A program made the translations under genes and the position numbers. Of a stretch of DNA of 7,667 nt, positions 4,934-7,667 are shown piece after piece. Under the pieces are notes generated by a model. The model saw nothing but the letters and a program-made list of their open reading frames with translations, ran no database searches and was not told where the DNA came from. Within the stretch, counting starts at the first letter, position 1. Every line of letters begins with the position of its first letter. This stretch comes from CAYLMG01 sp964568365. GTDB lineage: Bacteria > Planctomycetota > Phycisphaerae > Sedimentisphaerales > Anaerobacaceae. The stretch spans positions 1 through 7,667 of the forward strand of contig CAZMQF010000123.1 of assembly GCA_964568365.1 (NCBI GenBank), in the 5' to 3' direction.

Positions 4934-6037
4934 ATGGCGGGTATGTTTTATTCATTACAGGAAGTCGCTCAAAAGCTCAATAAGACAGAAGAAGAAATAA
5001 ATGAGCTGGTCAAAACGGGTAAAATAAGAGAGTTTCGAGACGGCGGCAGCGTACTTTTCAAGATAGAAGAAGTCGAGTCTTTAATGTCGGAGACAGCCAT
5101 CATGCCGACAGAGCAGATTGAGATTGAGCCGGCAAAGACAAAGGCGGCTGAGGTGGAAGCAAAACCTGAAGAAACCGGCCAGGAGCCCAAGGCAGAGGAA
5201 GTGAAAATCGACGAGAAGTCGTTCGAGACGAAAGAAGCAAAACCTGAGGAGGAAAAAGCAGCTAAGCCTGAAGAAGAAAAAACAGCAAAGCCTGAGGAGG
5301 AAGAGGAAAGCATCAACCTGGCTGAGGACACTAATGCACAGGAGGATTTGATAAGTTCCGACACGGCGATAATCGGGGAAGAGACAGGTCTCGATGCAAA
5401 AGGTACAGACCTTGATAACCTGGAAGAGCTGATGGTGGATACCTCCGAAGGAGCATCAGGTACGCCGCTGGGTGAAGGAGAAGAGGATTTAAGCTTGGAT
5501 ACATTCGGCAGCGGCGGACTGCTGGACGTCTCGCTTCAGGCAGATGATACTTCTTTAGGCGGTATCCTGGACGAAATTTATACCTCAGAGGGTGAGGCTG
5601 AAACGCCGGTTGCAGCGACAGCGCCGGAAATGGAAGCAGCAGCCGAAGAGATGCTTGCCGAAGAGACACAAACCCCTATGGAGCCGGCTGCGATAATGCC
5701 GATGGCTGCTGAGGCGGCACCGGATACTATGAGCAATGCCTTCGGAATACTGCTGATTGTTCCGCTTCTGATTGTTTTTTACACAGTCGTAATGGCGATT
5801 CTGGGTTTCAACGACACTGTGCCGGCAGCGCTGCAAAATCTACTTAAGAACGGCCCGTACGGTGTACACATCATCTGGTACGTTATGGCTGCTGCCGCCG
5901 TGGTCGGCGGTTTGATAATCGGCGGAGCAGCTGCGATGAGCGGGACAGGAACCAAAGCGGCTAAGAAGCCGAAAGCAAAAGCAGCGAAGAAACCAAAACC
6001 TAAAAAGCCTAAAAAAGAGAAAAAGCCAAAAAAGTAA
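4934..6037 (+). CDS. Membrane-anchored helix-turn-helix protein with acidic linker and lysine-rich tail
   Basis: The 367-aa product has four parts. Residues 5-51 form an excisionase/MerR-like helix-turn-helix (FYSLQEVAQKL, then KTGKIREFRDGG and FKIEEVESLM), the fold that reads DNA or partner proteins. Residues 52-265 are a low-complexity, strongly acidic region with three KPEEE units (103-124) and the motif GLLDVSLQADDTSLGGILDE (195-214). Residues 269-291 and 312-335 are two membrane helices. Residues 341-367 form a tail with 16 Lys in 27, resembling the lysine/alanine/proline repeats of H1-like proteins. Two helices would put both the HTH and the tail in the cytoplasm. The start is firm: ATG 4934 has AGGAGGA 9 bases upstream and a strong promoter. 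I recall similar HTH proteins with a DDTSLG-type motif in planctomycetes but know no function. A membrane-tethered nucleoid or regulatory protein is the simplest guess. Confidence 0.85.
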   Translation: MAGMFYSLQEVAQKLNKTEEEINELVKTGKIREFRDGGSVLFKIEEVESLMSETAIMPTEQIEIEPAKTKAAEVEAKPEETGQEPKAEEVKIDEKSFETKEAKPEEEKAAKPEEEKTAKPEEEEESINLAEDTNAQEDLISSDTAIIGEETGLDAKGTDLDNLEELMVDTSEGASGTPLGEGEEDLSLDTFGSGGLLDVSLQADDTSLGGILDEIYTSEGEAETPVAATAPEMEAAAEEMLAEETQTPMEPAAIMPMAAEAAPDTMSNAFGILLIVPLLIVFYTVVMAILGFNDTVPAALQNLLKNGPYGVHIIWYVMAAAAVVGGLIIGGAAAMSGTGTKAAKKPKAKAAKKPKPKKPKKEKKPKK

Positions 6038-6049
6038 GACTCAAGGGAA

Positions 6050-6110
6050 AAATTCGAAATCCGAATTTCTAAACTCGAAACAAATTCGAATTACCAAAAC
6101 TCTAATTATC
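6050..6110. repeat. TTCGAA/ATCCGAA dispersed repeat block
   Basis: The block starts 13 bases after the preceding stop codon with a perfect 7-bp inverted repeat, AAATTCG (6050-6056) and CGAATTT (6062-6068). Further AAATTCGAATT-like units run to about 6110. It matches the type of repeat at 307-350. No U-run makes it a convincing terminator, although the hairpin position after the stop codon is suggestive. Confidence 0.5.
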
Positions 6111-6348
6111 AAAACGAATTCCAACCAAGAATCTTCACGAAAAGACACTAATTCATCTAATCGCTGATTTCGCTGATTATTTAACTGCAAAAAGTTTAAC
6201 CACGAATTTACACGAAATAACACCAATTATTTAACCGCGGATTACGCAGATTTCACGGAAAATATTAGCTACGAAAAGACACAAAAAATCTGACACGGAT
6301 TTACATTGGATTAACACTGTCGTTTAAAAATTACTTCTAAAAAATTTA

Positions 6349-6376
6349 TTGCTGTTTTGTCGGGAAAGGATATAAT
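6349..6376 (+). promoter_or_regulatory. Promoter-like site inside the repeat tract
   Basis: TTGCTG (6349-6354), a 16-nt spacer and a perfect TATAAT (6371-6376) could drive transcription to the right from about 6383, through the GC-rich hairpin region and towards the KAP gene. The -35 is weak and the tract is AT-rich, so chance is possible. Confidence 0.35.
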
Positions 6377-6451
6377 AACAATTCAAATAGTACCGATATC
6401 GAAAAAAAGATTAACCACGGATATCTAAGGCATAAATTTCGGGGATTTACC

Positions 6452-6503
6452 CGCCAAAAGGCGAGCCGCAGGCCTCGCGGTCTTCGAGCCGAGGGGTCTC
6501 GCC
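6452..6503. repeat. GC-rich palindromic island (REP-like)
   Basis: Within AT-rich surroundings, CGCC-AAAA-GGCG (6452-6463) forms one small hairpin. GGCGAG (6460-6465) pairs with CTCGCC (6498-6503) to enclose an inner hairpin, in which CCTCG (6473-6477) can pair with CGAGG (6490-6494). The two arrangements share bases and are mutually exclusive. Such compact palindromes resemble bacterial REP elements. An RNA role is possible because a promoter-like site lies about 75 bases upstream. Confidence 0.5.
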
Positions 6504-6550
6504 ATAGGCAGACACGGATTTAATTGAAATAAAAAGAAAAAATTTTGCTG

Positions 6551-6578
6551 TTGAAAAAGGATAGGGATTGGGTAGAAT
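6551..6578 (+). promoter_or_regulatory. Candidate promoter of the KAP NTPase gene
   Basis: TTGAAA (6551-6556), a 16-nt spacer and TAGAAT (6573-6578) form a good sigma70-type site. Initiation near 6585 would give a leader of about 130 bases, containing the last repeat units and a 17-codon frame (6657-6710) before the KAP start. Confidence 0.45.
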
Positions 6579-6656
6579 TGTAACCACAGATTAACAAAAG
6601 TTATTTTTGACACGGATTTACACGGAAAATCTTAAGCCACAGAGGGCACAGAGATT

Positions 6657-6710
6657 ATGAATTCTGCTTTCGTCAAGACCGTGGGAATGCCTAAAAATAG
6701 TTACTGGTAG
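6657..6710 (+). CDS. Very short in-frame upstream ORF (leader or remnant)
   Basis: ATG at 6657 opens a 17-codon frame, MNSAFVKTVGMPKNSYW, which ends in TAG 6 bases before the KAP start codon and in the same frame. An AGAGGG (6641-6646) lies 10 bases upstream. It begins exactly where the repeat tract ends. It could be a translated leader, a remnant of a gene interrupted by the repeats, or chance. I do not recognise the peptide. Confidence 0.25.
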   Translation: MNSAFVKTVGMPKNSYW

Positions 6711-6716
6711 AAGATT

Positions 6717-7667
6717 ATGTTCAATACAGATTTACCTATAACATCTAAAAAACAAGATAAACTTGGACGAGCATCATTCGCCGAAAATATTGCGAAAGCT
6801 ATTTTAGAATACGAAGATAATGAAAGCTTAGTTCTTGGATTATATGGTGCTTGGGGTTATGGTAAAACCTCTATAATTAATATGGTTGTCGAGAGCATTT
6901 CAGATTCTGACAATCAAACTACGCCAATCATTTGTAAGTTTAATCCGTGGAACTATTCAGACCAGAATCAGTTAATCAGACAATTTTTCAAGCATCTCTC
7001 TTTAGTGCTGGGAAGAAAAGATAAATCTAAAGATCTTAAAAATGCATCTAAACGTTTGGCTCTGTACGCTAAGCTTATCGAACCCTTACAGTATTTACCT
7101 CCAATTACATTACCAGCTATTTTCCTTAAGAATATCTTGGATTTTTTGTCTAATTTATTTCGCATGAAAAGTGCGAAAAATTTAGAAGAATTGAAGTCAG
7201 AACTTAATGTATTGCTTGTGAAACAAGATGAAAAAGTCGTCGTAATAATAGACGATATCGACAGGCTAAACAAAACGGAAATACGCCAAATCTTTCAATT
7301 AGTAAAATCTTTAGGTGATTTCAAAAACACTATTTATTTTCTTACCTTCGATAAAGATGTTGTAGTCGAGGCACTATCAGATGTTCAAAAGGGAGATGGC
7401 TATGATTACTTAGCAAAAATTGTTCAAGTTCCTTTTGCAATTCCATCAGTTTCTATAACGAAAGTCCAAAGTATTTTATTGGGCTCTTTGGATGACATTA
7501 TAAAAGATCTTCCCGAAGAAAGATGGGATCAACAGTATTGGACAAATACATTCTTCAGGGGTATCCGTTTATTTTTTAAAAGCATTCGAGATGTCAATCG
7601 TTTTATAAATATTTTCAATCTCAAGTATTATCTCCTGAAATGGGACGTTAATATCATTGACCTCATT
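6717..7667 (+). CDS. KAP-family P-loop NTPase, 3' end beyond the window
   Basis: The frame is open from ATG 6717 to the right edge (317 residues seen, no stop). It is a KAP NTPase of the STAND-related class named after Kidins220/ARMS and PifA, the F-plasmid protein that excludes phage T7. Visible motifs are Walker A GLYGAWGYGKTS (41-52), the family signature FNPWNY (75-80), Walker B VVVIIDDIDRL (174-184) with D179/D180, the sensor-like YFLTFDKDVV (207-216) and the arginine-containing IRDVNRFIN (290-298). Most KAP proteins carry membrane helices inserted between Walker A and B. Here residues 121-148 are only moderately hydrophobic, so membrane attachment is uncertain. GC is about a third in a sampled line against about half in dprA, and it follows a long repeat tract, both consistent with horizontal acquisition. 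The ribosome binding site (GGTAGAAG) is weak. A defence role is inferred from family and context only. Confidence 0.88.
   Translation, partial: MFNTDLPITSKKQDKLGRASFAENIAKAILEYEDNESLVLGLYGAWGYGKTSIINMVVESISDSDNQTTPIICKFNPWNYSDQNQLIRQFFKHLSLVLGRKDKSKDLKNASKRLALYAKLIEPLQYLPPITLPAIFLKNILDFLSNLFRMKSAKNLEELKSELNVLLVKQDEKVVVIIDDIDRLNKTEIRQIFQLVKSLGDFKNTIYFLTFDKDVVVEALSDVQKGDGYDYLAKIVQVPFAIPSVSITKVQSILLGSLDDIIKDLPEERWDQQYWTNTFFRGIRLFFKSIRDVNRFINIFNLKYYLLKWDVNIIDLI

Larger units (their letters stand above)
6120..6656. repeat. Degenerate 'ACCACGAATTTACACG'-type intergenic repeat tract
   Basis: This gene-free stretch is built from diverged copies of short units: AACCACGAATTTACACG (6200-6216), AACCGCGGATTACGCAG (6233-6249), GACACGGATTTACATTG (6292-6308), TTAACCACGGATATC (6411-6425), GACACGGATTTAATTG (6511-6526), TAACCACAGATTAAC (6581-6595), GACACGGATTTACACGG (6609-6625) and GCCACAGAGGGCACAGAG (6635-6652). 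Units appear on one orientation only and are not regularly spaced, so this is neither a CRISPR array nor a simple tandem repeat. It is interrupted by a GC-rich palindromic island (6452-6503). No coding capacity is credible; apparent reading frames are repeat-derived. Confidence 0.65.

Noticed and set aside
4969..5364. Minus-strand Ser-rich frame of 131 codons
   Set aside because: It is the antisense reading of the glutamate/lysine-rich repeats of the HTH membrane protein gene, whose own promoter, ribosome binding site and domains are convincing.
6041..6226. Minus-strand frames in the spacer (6041-6226 and 6425-6613)
   Set aside because: Both are made of degenerate repeat units and show no family-like sequence or ribosome binding site.
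6120..6656. CRISPR array
   Set aside because: The repeat units are diverged, of unequal length and irregularly spaced, with no constant spacer length and no cas genes in view.
6968..7273. Minus-strand frame of 101 codons
   Set aside because: It lies antisense to the KAP NTPase frame, which has intact Walker motifs and runs through the whole segment.

Overview
The window most likely comes from a planctomycete, probably Phycisphaerae or a relative. This is an inference from three things: a prepilin-like protein of the kind multiplied in these genomes, a helix-turn-helix protein with an acidic low-complexity middle and a membrane anchor, and intergenic spacers packed with TTCGAA/ATCCGAA-type and 'ACCACGAATTTACACG'-type degenerate repeats. 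No rRNA gene lies in the window to confirm it. Base composition is moderate (about 50% GC in sampled dprA lines) but falls to roughly one third GC in the last gene.

Left end (1-760, all minus strand): tRNA-Ile(GAU) followed by tRNA-Ala(UGC), then a boxA-like element and a hairpin. This order is that of a 16S-23S spacer, so a 23S gene probably begins just left of position 1. No 16S lies upstream of tRNA-Ile. Instead there are a promoter candidate, an intrinsic terminator and a roughly 160-nt transcription unit with a strong promoter and no obvious protein, which I call an unidentified small RNA. The spacers around the two tRNAs are full of inverted repeats.

Middle (1061-3258, plus strand): an unrecognised four-helix membrane protein, then a prepilin-like protein and a single-pass membrane protein in a probable two-gene operon. 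Converging on them from the minus strand is a complete dprA (3347-4501), whose promoter abuts the terminator of the upstream tRNA-Pro(UGG) gene.

Right part: divergent from tRNA-Pro is a 367-aa protein with an N-terminal excisionase/MerR-like helix-turn-helix, a long acidic region, two membrane helices and a lysine-rich tail. A spacer of about 680 bases of degenerate repeats with a GC-rich palindromic island follows. It contains two promoter-like sites and leads into an AT-rich KAP-family P-loop NTPase that runs off the right edge. The spacer plus KAP gene look like the edge of an accessory region. The rest is housekeeping (tRNA, rRNA spacer, dprA) mixed with envelope and pilin-like genes.
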